Assembly: GCA_037349105.1 (NCBI GenBank)
Contig: JAYJMM010000016.1
Span: 496,001-560,000 of the forward strand
Direction of reading: 5' to 3'
DNA: 64,000 nt
Source: Limnomonas spitsbergensis
Lineage: Eukaryota; Chlorophyta; Chlorophyceae; Chlamydomonadales
Below the pieces are notes generated by a model that had not been told where the DNA came from, did not search any database, and saw only the letters and a list, made by a program, of their open reading frames with translations. A program made the position numbers and the translations under genes. Of this stretch, positions 44,996 to 55,383 are shown piece by piece; the stretch's first letter is position 1, and each line of letters starts with the position of its first letter.

Positions 44996-47900
44996 TCACG
45001 CCCCGTCATCTTCCTCATCCTTGAGACTCTTTATGTAATCATCAAGGTCCTCCGCCTCTGACCCCAGGTCGTCTGAACCCATGTCACATGCTGCCTCGTC
45101 CTCCAACGCCATGGCTTCCTGCAACCAAGTGGATGGCACGGAGCAGCATGAGTTCAAAATAGTCGAAGAGGTACAGCCAGGGGGTATAATTTTCTCTCTG
45201 CTCATTAGATACCATGTGCCGTGCGTTGCTTGCCGTTTTTCTGCCTGTTTGGCAGCATCCGACGTGTCTTGCCTGCTTGACAACTTGCTTAGCAACTTGC
45301 TTGCTTAACACCCTCTTGCTGTATTTCTGCCTGTTTTGCACCTTCTGCAGTGCAATACTTGCTGCCTTTCTGCCTGCTTTTCAGTATAAACCTTGTTAAG
45401 CTTTCTTTCTTTCCGCTTTCGCAACAGCATCCGCCGTGCGCTGCTTGGCTGTTTTGCAAGGAGGCCCATCATAGCCCGGCATCATTGCAACAAGGGCTGT
45501 CACATGCATGGGTTTAGTCACTAAATAAGTTTTCAGTTCGTCAGCTTCGCTCTTATTGCTTACTTCGCTATAGAACTATGCACAACCTGCGACAACGCTG
45601 GAGCGTTTCGGATGTCCAAACTGCTGCCTGTGCCGTTCGCCTGTGCCATTCACACTTAGCGTGGCAAACTCTGCTTGTTTGGCAGCATCCGCCGTGCATG
45701 GCTTGCTGCATTTCTGTCTTGCTGCAGCAGGAGTTTGTTCTCAAAACACCTAGGTGGTACATGGTGGGTCCCTGGTCCCTACGTAACTAGAAACTACTGC
45801 AGAATCCCTATCGATCCCTTGTTCTAAAAATCTAATCCCTATCGATTCTTTGTCTTACAAAGTCTCTCGGGTACATTTCTCGCACCTGCAGATAAGCATC
45901 CAGCTCCGGGTCGTCCTCCAGGTCCGCCAGCTGATCCAGATCATCATCGTTCGAATCAGTAAAGCCTATGTCTAGATCTCCACCTTCGGCAGAGGCCGCA
46001 GGTTCCATCCGCGCCGCCGACGTCGACTCGCCCCCCGCTTGGGCGTCGGGCCGCTGGCTGCTCTGTGCCAGGCAGCTGGGGTTTGAGGAGGTGGCTGCCG
46101 GTTGCCCGGCTGCAGCACTGCCGCCGCTACGGTGCCAACTGGAGGAGGTGGCTCCCCAACCAGAATCCTGGAGGGCGGACGATGCATAAATAAATATAGA
46201 AACCCTGAACCCTAAACCCTAAATATAACATATACTTAGGGCGGTGCGTAAGGAAGCCACCTGCTTCTGGTTACAGCACTGAGCAGGTCTCTGTTGTGGG
46301 GAAGCAGGTATTCAATGCATGTGAGGACAGGAGGGGCCAGCCAGGGTTTACACCGAGGCCACCCGGGGCATGGTAGCACGATAAGGCAAGATACGGCGCA
46401 ATACGGCACAGGTTCAGCCGGATTGTGCTACCAAAGTGCCATGATACGGCTCGATACGACACAGCTTCAGCCGGATTGTGCTACCATGATCAGGAGCACT
46501 ACACACCACTATCAACAGCACACCAGCCTACGGGGAAGAAGCAGAAGTCCGCAGAGCCACCGATAGGCCCTCCTGCCTAACTAAACCCTGAACTCACTAG
46601 GACCACCAATCAGCCTTTAACCCTGAAATGAACAGGAACCCCATTGAGCCCTAAACCCTGAACTCACTAGGACCACCAATGAGCCTTGAACCCTGAAATG
46701 AACAGGAACCCCACTGAGCCCTAAACCTTGAACTCACTAGGACCACCAATGAGCCTTGAACCCTGCAATGAACAGGAACCCCACTGAGCCCTAAACCCTG
46801 AACTCACTAGGACCACCAATGAGCCTTGAACCCTGAAATGAACAGGAACCCCACTGAGCCCTAAACCTTGAACTCACTAGGACCACCAATGAGCCTTGAA
46901 CCCTGAAATGAACAGGAACCCCACTGAGCCCTAAACCCTGTACTCACTAGGACCACCAATGAGCCTTGAACCCTGCAATGAACAGGAGCCCCACTGAGCC
47001 CTAAACCCTGAACTCACTAGGACCACCAATGAGCCTTAAACCCTGAAATGAACAGGAACCCCACTGAGCCCTAAACCCTGAACTCACCAGACCCTCTGAC
47101 GTCTCTGGTGCTGTGGATGGGAGGGATGTCGTTGGGGGACCAGCCGGGAGGCTAGACGCCTGGTCCGGCAGCAAGTCCTTCACCGATGCAAAGTAAATGG
47201 TCCAAAAAAGCTGCTCATTCATCCGCCTGCTCACAGCCATCGAGAAGGGGGCGTGCAGCCCCGTGTTTGCTTACGTGCACGCCTTGCCACACCATAGCAC
47301 ACGAGAAGAGGGCAATACAAAACAATGAAGGGTCTTCGCATGACGGCATCCTGGCACTCCTTTGGGAACCTTGAGCCCTTGAAACACTAGATAAGATGAG
47401 TCACGCGAAAGCACCGTCACATTCCTTTTGAGTCCTCAACCCTTCAAAATGAAGGGCCGATGCATGATGGCGCCTTGATGCTTTCCTTCACAGCCTTAAC
47501 CCTCAACAGGGAACTCACTTTGGGCAAAGCGCGAACCTGAGATGCTGCAGCTGCTCTGCCCGTGCGAGCACCAGCATCACGTGTTTTTCCTGCCAAGGGC
47601 TGTGTGTTGGTGGAGTCAGATCAGAGGCACAAATACAACACACTCACAGGCTCACGACGTCTGCACAGGACAGCGCCTGGCAGCACTTGGACTCCGGTAG
47701 TGATCAGCAGGGCGTCTTCATCATTCATTGCAAGAGGACACTAAACCTGCACAGGCGTTTCTACAAAGCACAGCACGAGAGCATATAGCCCTGTCACATG
47801 TATGGGGAATTTACTTGCTCAGGTTTTTCCACAGCATGACACGAAAGCATGCCGCCATTCACATGCAGAGGGAATTTGCTCAGGCATCAAATCAGCATAA

Positions 47901-49493
47901 CGCGAGAGCATGCTATATTCACAGGGATCAGCAGATCAGATCACTCTAGATCACTCTAAGCGCAGAAGCTGAGAGGCAGTACGGAAAGCGCGCAGGCACA
48001 GCGCAGGCTTGAACGGGCCTCACTGCTGCTCACGTGAGCCGGGGATCAGGAGGACGTCGGCAATCTGCATGGCTGTTGGACAGCAACACAAGCTACACAC
48101 GAAACCCTAAACAGCGGCATGAATGCTTGCGCAGAGAGTGAGCGGAAGAATTTAGCGCGCTAATGCCATGCACTCAGTAGAAACATACTCCGTAGTCCAG
48201 TTGCTTTTTAAATCGCCTTAAGTACCGCAGCATGCTAATAGATGCAGGTTTGGAGGTGGCATCATCATGCACCAGTGGCATCATCAGGCACCAGTGGCAT
48301 CATCAGGCACCAGTGGCATCATCAGGCACCAGTGGCATCATCAGGCACCAGTGGCATCATCAGGCACCAGTGGCATCATCAGGCACCAGTGGCATCATCA
48401 GGCACCAGTGGCATCACCTGAGCTTGAAGTCAGAGGAGGCTAACGACGATTTTGCCTTCATGGGTGAGTCACTGGCAACACGCAGGAGAAACAAGAGGAC
48501 GTGTTACACCTGGGTATGGCGTTGTGGGTTCAGAGCCCCCTCACAAGTTTTTTCTAGTGAGGCATGCAAATTTCAGGAATCGTGACATGGCACATCGGCA
48601 CATGGTGACGAGGCACTGGGTCCTCCTGGACAGCCCCAAGCCAATGGCTACGTATAGACCCTGCATGGGCACACCTGAACGTGCTGTAGCTCATGCTGCT
48701 GACACGCTGCAGCACCTCCTCAGTAATCCCGAAGTAGGGGAGGTCCATCTCTGCCACCTGCGGTTGTTGGTACAGCATTATCGACTTGTCGTCACCACAG
48801 GAAGCCTTTTTCGAAAGGGCAAAGCAGAGCAAAATTAGTTCTGAGTTATAAAAAATTCCAGTGACGAGCAGCAGCAGGTTTCAAACCTGGCTTTGAGTTG
48901 TGGAGCTGCGCCCGCCCGGCTTTCCACATTGCATGGCCCCAGCCTCCATTACACTCTTTTGGGGGGGACTTAAGCTACAATTCAGCTACAGTTCAGCTAC
49001 ATTGCGGCCGTGGGGGGCCTGCTGCGGCCCCTGTGGTGCGGCATCTGCCACACTGCTGCCACCCAGCCGTAGCCCGTAGGCAGGTCAAGGTATGGTTTTC
49101 AACGGCCCAGTCGTGGCCACCCGGCAGCCCCTTAGACGGTGGTCTGGTGTGCACTCAAATAAGCCCTAGTAGTGAATGCATGCAGCACCTGAGAGGATGA
49201 TGGCCCTGTTGCCCTGAGAAGCTTGAATTGGCTTTGGGCCTGGTCTCCCGCTTGTCTGGCCAAGACCTGCAAGATTGAAGGTTTTCGATCCGGTTTTCGA
49301 CACTGCAAGAGTTGCACGCGTTTTGGACGGTTGTAGTCTAGGCTGTCACCTTGGCCTGCTCCGCAGCTTGCTCAGCGAAGATACCCACTTGCAAGCTGGC
49401 CTGCGTTGCCATGACTTTCGCCCTCTCGGCAGCATCCTGCGCGGCCTCTTGGGCTACGATTAGACCCTTGTGAAGACCAGAGAGCCAATCCAT
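44996..49493 (-). CDS. BSD-domain protein
   Basis: Minus-strand exons: 49493-49350 (ATG), 48757-48675, 48471-48418, 47589-47519, 47226-47088, 46167-45886, 45118-44996 (TGA). Residues 1-48 (MDWLSGLHKGLIVAQEAAQD ...) form an amphipathic helix as in plant-type BSD proteins. Then come DLPYFGITEEVLQRVSSMSY, and KHVMLVLARAEQLQHLRFAL followed by CPKRMNEQLFWTIYF, which matches the BSD signature with its conserved FW pair. The C-terminus is Ser-rich then acidic (DDDLDQLADLEDDPELDAYL ... EAEDLDDYIKSLKDEEDD). BSD domains occur in TFIIH p62, synapse-associated and DOS2-like proteins; the exact role here is unknown. Phases agree except between 48418 and 47589, where one more small exon (length 3n+1) is required and was not found. 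The final TGA might be bypassed by a GTGAGG donor. Confidence 0.8.
45200..45730. repeat. Degenerate intronic repeat of the BSD gene
   Basis: Loose copies of CTGCCTGTTT(G/T)GCAGCATCCG(A/C)CGTG(T/C) followed by CTTGCTTG words near 45227-45275, 45325-45385, 45410-45455 and 45668-45715, spaced about 60-250 bp. No convincing match to either flanking exon end. Confidence 0.6.
46590..47087 (-). repeat. 70-bp donor-type array in the BSD gene
   Basis: Seven 70-bp copies start at 46591, 46661, 46731, 46801, 46871, 46941 and 47011, ahead of the true junction at 47088/47087. On the minus strand each has GTGAGTTCAGGGTTTAGGG, identical to the real donor GTGAGTTCAGGGTTTAGGG. The exon-side match is short (CCTA/GTGAGT versus TCTG/GTGAGT). 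The unit also contains CCCTAAACC words. Confidence 0.88.
48240..48417 (-). repeat. 19-bp minisatellite abutting a BSD-gene donor
   Basis: About nine copies of GGCATCATCAGGCACCAGT end exactly at the donor of the exon 48471-48418 (minus strand CTCAG/GTGATGCC). The minus-strand unit begins like the donor itself (GGTGATGCCA versus CCTGATGATGCCA), so it may be grown from the intron side of the junction. Confidence 0.85.
48960..49165. mobile_element. Dispersed SINE-like element (CAGCTAC family), second copy
   Basis: AAGCTACAATTCAGCTACAG + TTCAGCTACATTGCGGCC at the start and GGTGGTCTGGTGTGCACTCA + AATAAG at the end match the order seen at 18306-18530. Lies in the first intron of the BSD gene. Confidence 0.5.
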
Positions 49494-49762
49494 TGTCAAA
49501 GGAAGGAAGCAAATGGACAAGTTGGCAATAGTTGGCTCGATGACACGGATAATTGGTAATATTTGGGAGGGGTTCCGGGACGCACCACGGGCAAGATGCG
49601 ATACGATTACACAAATTCCCCTCGAGTACGACACAAATTTTGAATTTCGTGCTGGATGGTGCCTCCGTGGTGCCTCCCTGGCAGATTATGTGCATTTTTC
49701 TGTTTGTCTCCGGATAGAGCTGTCGAATACCTACCCCCTGATAACTACAATGCTCCCGAAAC
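49494..49762. promoter_or_regulatory. Bidirectional intergenic region between BSD gene and GCP6-like gene
   Basis: 269 bp separate the two divergent ATG codons. No repeat array or transposon is present here, unlike nearly all other non-coding sequence of the window. No named promoter motif is recognised. Confidence 0.45.
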
Positions 49763-52700
49763 ATGTTTAATGGCATGGCAGGACGCGAGCACGAACCCCC
49801 AGGCTCGTGCGTGTCGCAGATCCGAGCCCTTTGCACGCAGCTATGTTCGGATCAGGCGCTGCATGAGCTATGGCGCCCATCTTTGAGAAATAATCTGTTT
49901 GATAAAGCATTCGTCACCTTGCTGGACCTGGGCCAGGTGTGCGAAGCTCAGGCCTTTGCCAGAATTTAGTCCTGGAAGACCCATGCATGACATGCATTTC
50001 CTCAGGCATTCATGACATTCGTAAGTTTCCTATAATTTGCACGACTCATTAATTATGCATGCAAGCAATGTATACAGGAACAGGATGCTCCTGAGCGATA
50101 CTATCACGAGCAGAGGCCGACAGAGAACAGGAAGGCGTTGGATCAGGTACCGGTATGGCAACCCTGCTCAGCATGGGGGAGGATTCTGATTAAATGGAGC
50201 TGGCATACATTGATATGAGCTGGCCTCTCTTAATAGGTGGCAACCCTCCTCAGCATTCTTGATGATTCTGATGGACATGAGATGGCATACCTTGATAGGA
50301 GATGGCATCTCTTAACAAGAGCTAGCGCCTCGAGCCCACGAATAGCAACCGGAATCTCGTACTCCAATTAACTGACTGACTCCTGATCCCACTGACTCCT
50401 GCTCCAATTAACTAACTCCAATGCAGGCTTACCTGGAGCTCAAATCACAGAAGCGGCACTTTGATGCAGAGGCGGTCCACGCGTTGGTCGACCGACTTGC
50501 ATCGTGAGAGAAGCATTATACATGTTGCTTGTCAAACCTGCTCATGCTGCCTCCCCCAAATGTAGCATGTAGGCAGGTCCTGCCATTGGTGCGTCTGGCT
50601 GTTTATCTAGGGTTCTTCAGCTACACTTAAAAGACAACCCGGGTAGGCCGGCAGGGCTTGGTGCATCAAATCCTCCTGCATGGGCCACCAGCAGCCGGCC
50701 GGACAAGGTTTGGCCTCAATCAGTCCATCAGTCCATCCCCAGCCGCAACTCAACGATGGTCAGACGCACACTCAAGAGAAGAAAATGGTGTGACTGAACC
50801 TGAACCCCAGTCATTGTCCCCGTTCCCTAGGCAGCACATCATCGCGGCAGCTGACTCTGGAGCTTTCACGCAAGACGGCTCCAGAGCTGAGGCGCTCACT
50901 GAACATCACGCTGTCATCTCCTTCCTCCTGGCTCTCCGAGACAGCAGCCCCACGAGCAGGATCGGCACCCATGGCGCCGGCACCTGCATCGGCTGGACCG
51001 GCCAGCCGCCCAACCGGCATGCCGCCCAGCTACCCGTCGGATACGTGGCCCAGGCGGCAACACAGGCGCCCCTGGGCGCGTTGCTGGCTGGCATAGTCCT
51101 GCCACCTTCCGCCGCGCCGAGCTGGCTCGGTGGCGCGACAAACATCTCCGTACCCGACGGCATAGCCTTGCAAACATCCACCGGGATCGAGAGCGGCATG
51201 GGCCAATGGCACCCTTTCCGCGACTGTTCTGGCGAGCCCCTCGACGACCCGTTCTCGACGTCCCTCCTGTCCGGGCCAGGGCTGGACGGTACATCAGCGT
51301 CAGCCGGGGGCACATCCGGCTGGATGCCCAAGCTGCGACCCTGTGACCTGTCCCTGGGCGTGTTAGCGTACGACCAGCCCACCGACCTCCCGATGCTCAT
51401 CCTGCCTCCCACCCCTAGGGGCGGTGATGGCGCAGTGCTGGCCCTGCCCCCCATCCCAATGCACGAGATGATCCGAGGCGGAGCTGGCGGCCCGCCACCC
51501 TGGCTACCACCCACATCGGACGACGCAGGCGAGAATTGGGGATCTGCCGGCTGGGCTGCTTTCGGCGGCGGCAGCGGCGGCCCGTTCTCTGTCCTCTCGT
51601 TGCCGTCAAACGAGGTGCCCGACGCACACACGTCGGCAGCGGACGCCTTCTGCCGCGCGGTGGTTGTCAAGCCCCTCGCTGGCAGGGAGGGCTGGTCGGG
51701 CAGAGGCGCGGCCAAGGCTGCCGGCAAAGCGGTTGCCCCGGGACGGGATGTGCTGACCAGCAGCAGTAGCAGGCTAGTGAGCTTGTCGCTACTCGCCCTG
51801 GGGGGATCCTGTGCAGCATACCAGTCACTTCATGCGCTCTGCTACAGGTGTGCATGCTGGGCATAGAAGAAGAGAAAGACGTGTTGTGCATACCGGGCAA
51901 AACGGGGGTATCCAATGGGGTATCCAATGGGGGTTTGGGGGTTGCCTCCATCATTTTCATGCCGGGCCCTCAACCCCGAACCCTCATCCAAAAATAATTA
52001 CCCCAGGCTGAGGCGCTGCGCGCGGCTTGATGCAGGCGTCCATGCCCTAAACCCTTAACCCTGTGCTCCAGGTTTCAGTGACTGGCATGTCTCCTGAGCC
52101 CTCGTTTACGCGCCTGCCCCGCTGCATGCTTGCTTAACAAGCCCGGCTGTTCAGCGAGCAGCAGCTTGTGCTCTCAGTGGCTGACGTGCCTCGTGTGCCA
52201 TTGTTCACGTGCATCCCCCGCTTTTTGCTTGCCTGTCTTTCAGGCCCTCTGCTTGCCTGCTTGCCTCATGGGCTCCCGCTGCTTGCTTGCTTTGTAGACC
52301 TGGCAGCACCCGGCTGTTCAGCGAGCAGCAGCTTGCGCCCTCAGTGACTGATGCACCTCATGTGCCCTTGTTCACGTGCATCCCCCGCTTTTTGCTTGCC
52401 TGTCTTTCAGGCCCTCTGCTTGCCTGCTTGCCTCATGGGCTCCCGCTGCTTGCTTGCTTTGTAGACCTGGCGGCATCCGGCTGTTCAGCGAGCAGCAGCT
52501 TGCGCCCTCAGTGACTGATGTACCTTGTGTGCCCTCGTTCACGTGCCTGCCCCGCTGCTTGCTTGCTGTGTAGGCCTGGCAGCACCTAGCTGTCTAAGGA
52601 GCAATAGCTTGTAATTCTGCTCTCAATGACTGGAGTGTCTTGTGTGCCCTCGTTCACGTGCCTGCCCCGCTGCTTGCTTGCTGTGTAGGCCTGGCAGCAC

Positions 52701-55326
52701 CTAGCTGTCTAAGGAGCAATAGCTTGTAATTCTGCTCTCAATGACTGGAGTGTCTTGTGTGCCCTCGTTCACGTGCCTGCCCCGCTGCTTGCTGGCTTTG
52801 CAGGCCTGGCAGCACCTAGCTGTTCAGGGAGCAGCAGCTTGTGCTACAGTGGCTGACGTGCCTCGTGTGCCATTGTTCACGCCCCTCCCCCGCTGCTTGC
52901 TTGCATTGTAGACCTGGCAGCACCCGGCTGTTCAGCGAGCAGCAGCTCCTGCGACAGCTGATGGACACTGCCGCCATGAGGATGCGCCTGGATGCCTTCC
53001 TGGCTCATCACAGGGCGCTAGCTGCCTCAGGGATGGAGGACAGCCGCCCTGAAGACCAGCGCGCCGAGGAGGGCAGCGCGGCGGATGGCGGCCGTAGAGG
53101 GGGTCTGGCCGACAGCAGCAACGGCAGCGGCTTAGTCGGCCCGGAGATCTTGCAGGTTTTTGTGGCTTGCCTTCAAGAGGTCCTGTCGCTCCATGACGCG
53201 CTGCTCCAGTCGCTTCCGCGCTCCATCTCGGAGGGGAAGCAGCAGGCCGGCAGCGCGGCGGCGGCGGCGGCGGATGAGCCGCAGCCTCCCGGCAACTCCG
53301 CCACCAGCAGTATCCGGGGGGCGGAGAACGGGCCGCCGGCAGCTCCGTCGTGCTCCGCCAGCTTGCTGGATATCTGGTGTTGTAGCAACCCGATGAGGCG
53401 ACAGCTTCAGCAGCTGTGCCTGGTCTGCCTCTGCATGCCGGCGAGCTGCGGTGAAGCTGCTGCTGCTGCTGCCGAGCTCTCGATGACCAGCGGCGGCGAC
53501 GGCATGTGCTCAGAGTCTCGCTGCGCCGGCCGGCACTGCGGGTCGGGCGTGATGGGCTGCTGGGAGGTGCAGCGGCGGCTTAGGCAACTAGGCATGCCGG
53601 TGGCTCGCTGGGAGGTGCTGGGCTTCCCGACCGGCACAGCATTGCTGGACCAGCTGTACGAGGGTGAGTTGAAGGCAGGGCCAGCTGAGGACGGTTAAAA
53701 AGGGAGATATAATTATGTTATCTCCCTCCCTCCGCCCGTCACTGACACTGCCCTGCATCCAAGTTTCTTAGTCCAGTTCCTGAAACATCCTCCGCCCACT
53801 CTTCCCTTAACATCACACAGCATATTCCATTTATCCCATGCATTGGCTTACAGTCATGTACTTGAACTGTACCTGTCCTGTCAGCACTTACCTTGGCTTG
53901 CCGTGCTGGTATCCTACCTGTCCTGTCAGCACTTACCTTGGCTTGCCCTCATGTGCTGATATCCTACCTGTCCTGTCAGCACTTACCTTGGCTTGCCCTC
54001 ATGTGCTGATATCCTACCTGTCCTGTCAGCACTTACCTTGGCTTGCCGTCATGTGCTGGTATCCTACCTGTCCTGTCAGCACTTACCTTGGCTTGCCGTC
54101 ATGTGCTGATATCCTACCTGTCCTGTCAGCACTTACCTTGGCTTGCCGTCATGTGCTGATATCCTACCTGTCCTGTCAGCACTTACCTTGGCTTGCCCTC
54201 ATGTGCTGATATCCTACCTGTCCTGTCAGCACTTACCTTGGCTTGCCGTCATGTGCTGATATCCTACCTGTCCTGTCAGCACTTACCTTGGCTTGCCCTC
54301 ATGTGCTGGTATCCTACCTGTCCTGTCAGCACTTACCTTGGCTTGCCGTCATGTGCTGGTATCCTACCTGTCCTGTCAGCACTTACCTTGGCTTGCCCTC
54401 ATGTGCTGATATCCTACCTGTCCTGTCAGCACTTACCTTGGCTTGCCCTCATGTGCTGGTATCCTACCTGTCCTGTCAGCACTTACCTTGGCTTGCCCTC
54501 ATGTGCTGGTATCCTACCTGTCCTGTCAGCACTTACCTTGGCTTGCCGTCATGTGCTGGTATCCTACCTGTCCTGTCAGCACTTACCTTGGCTTGCCCTC
54601 ATGTGCTGATATCCTACCTGTCCTGTCAGCACTTACCTTGGCTTGCCGTCATGTGCTGGTATCCTACCTGTCCTGTCAGCACTTACCTTGGCTTGCCCTC
54701 ATGTGCTGATATCCTACCTGTCCTGTCAGCACTTACCTTGGCTTGCCCTCATGTGCTGGTATCCTACCTGTCCTGTCAGCACTTACCTTGGCTTGCCGTC
54801 ATGTGCTGGTATCCTACCTGTCCTGTCAGCACTTACCTTGGCTTGCCGTCATGTGCTGGTATCCTACCTGTCCTGTCAGCACTTACCTTGGCTTGCCCTC
54901 ATGTGCTGATATCCTACCTGTCCTGTCAGCACTTACCTTGGCTTGCCGTCATGTGCTGGTATCCTACCTGTCCTGTCAGCACTTACCTTGGCTTGCCCTC
55001 ATGTGCTGATATCCTACCTGTCCTGTCAGCACTTACCTTGGCTTGCCCTCATGTGCTGGTATCCTACCTGTCCTGTCAGCACTTACCTTGGCTTGCCGTC
55101 ATGTGCTGGTATCCTACCTGTCCTGTCAGCACTTACCTGACCTCTCTCAACTTCCTCTCTCCCCTCTCTCCTCAACTTCCCCTTCTCTCTCCCTCTCCCT
55201 CTCTCTTTCCGCCATTCACGCCCCTCCTCTACTTCTATCTCCCCTCCCTTCTCAACTTCCCCTTCTCTCTCTCTCTCTCTCTCCGCCAGTCACGCCCTTC
55301 CTCCTCTTCTCTCTCTCTCTCTCTCT

Positions 55327-55383
<57 letters not shown>

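Noticed and set aside
48838..48900. Possible tRNA B-box GGTTTCAAACC
   Set aside because: It is a short perfect palindrome without a matching A-box or stems.
50906..51727. 273-codon minus-strand frame
   Set aside because: Antisense shadow of GCP6-like exon 4, which is phase-linked to its neighbours on the plus strand.
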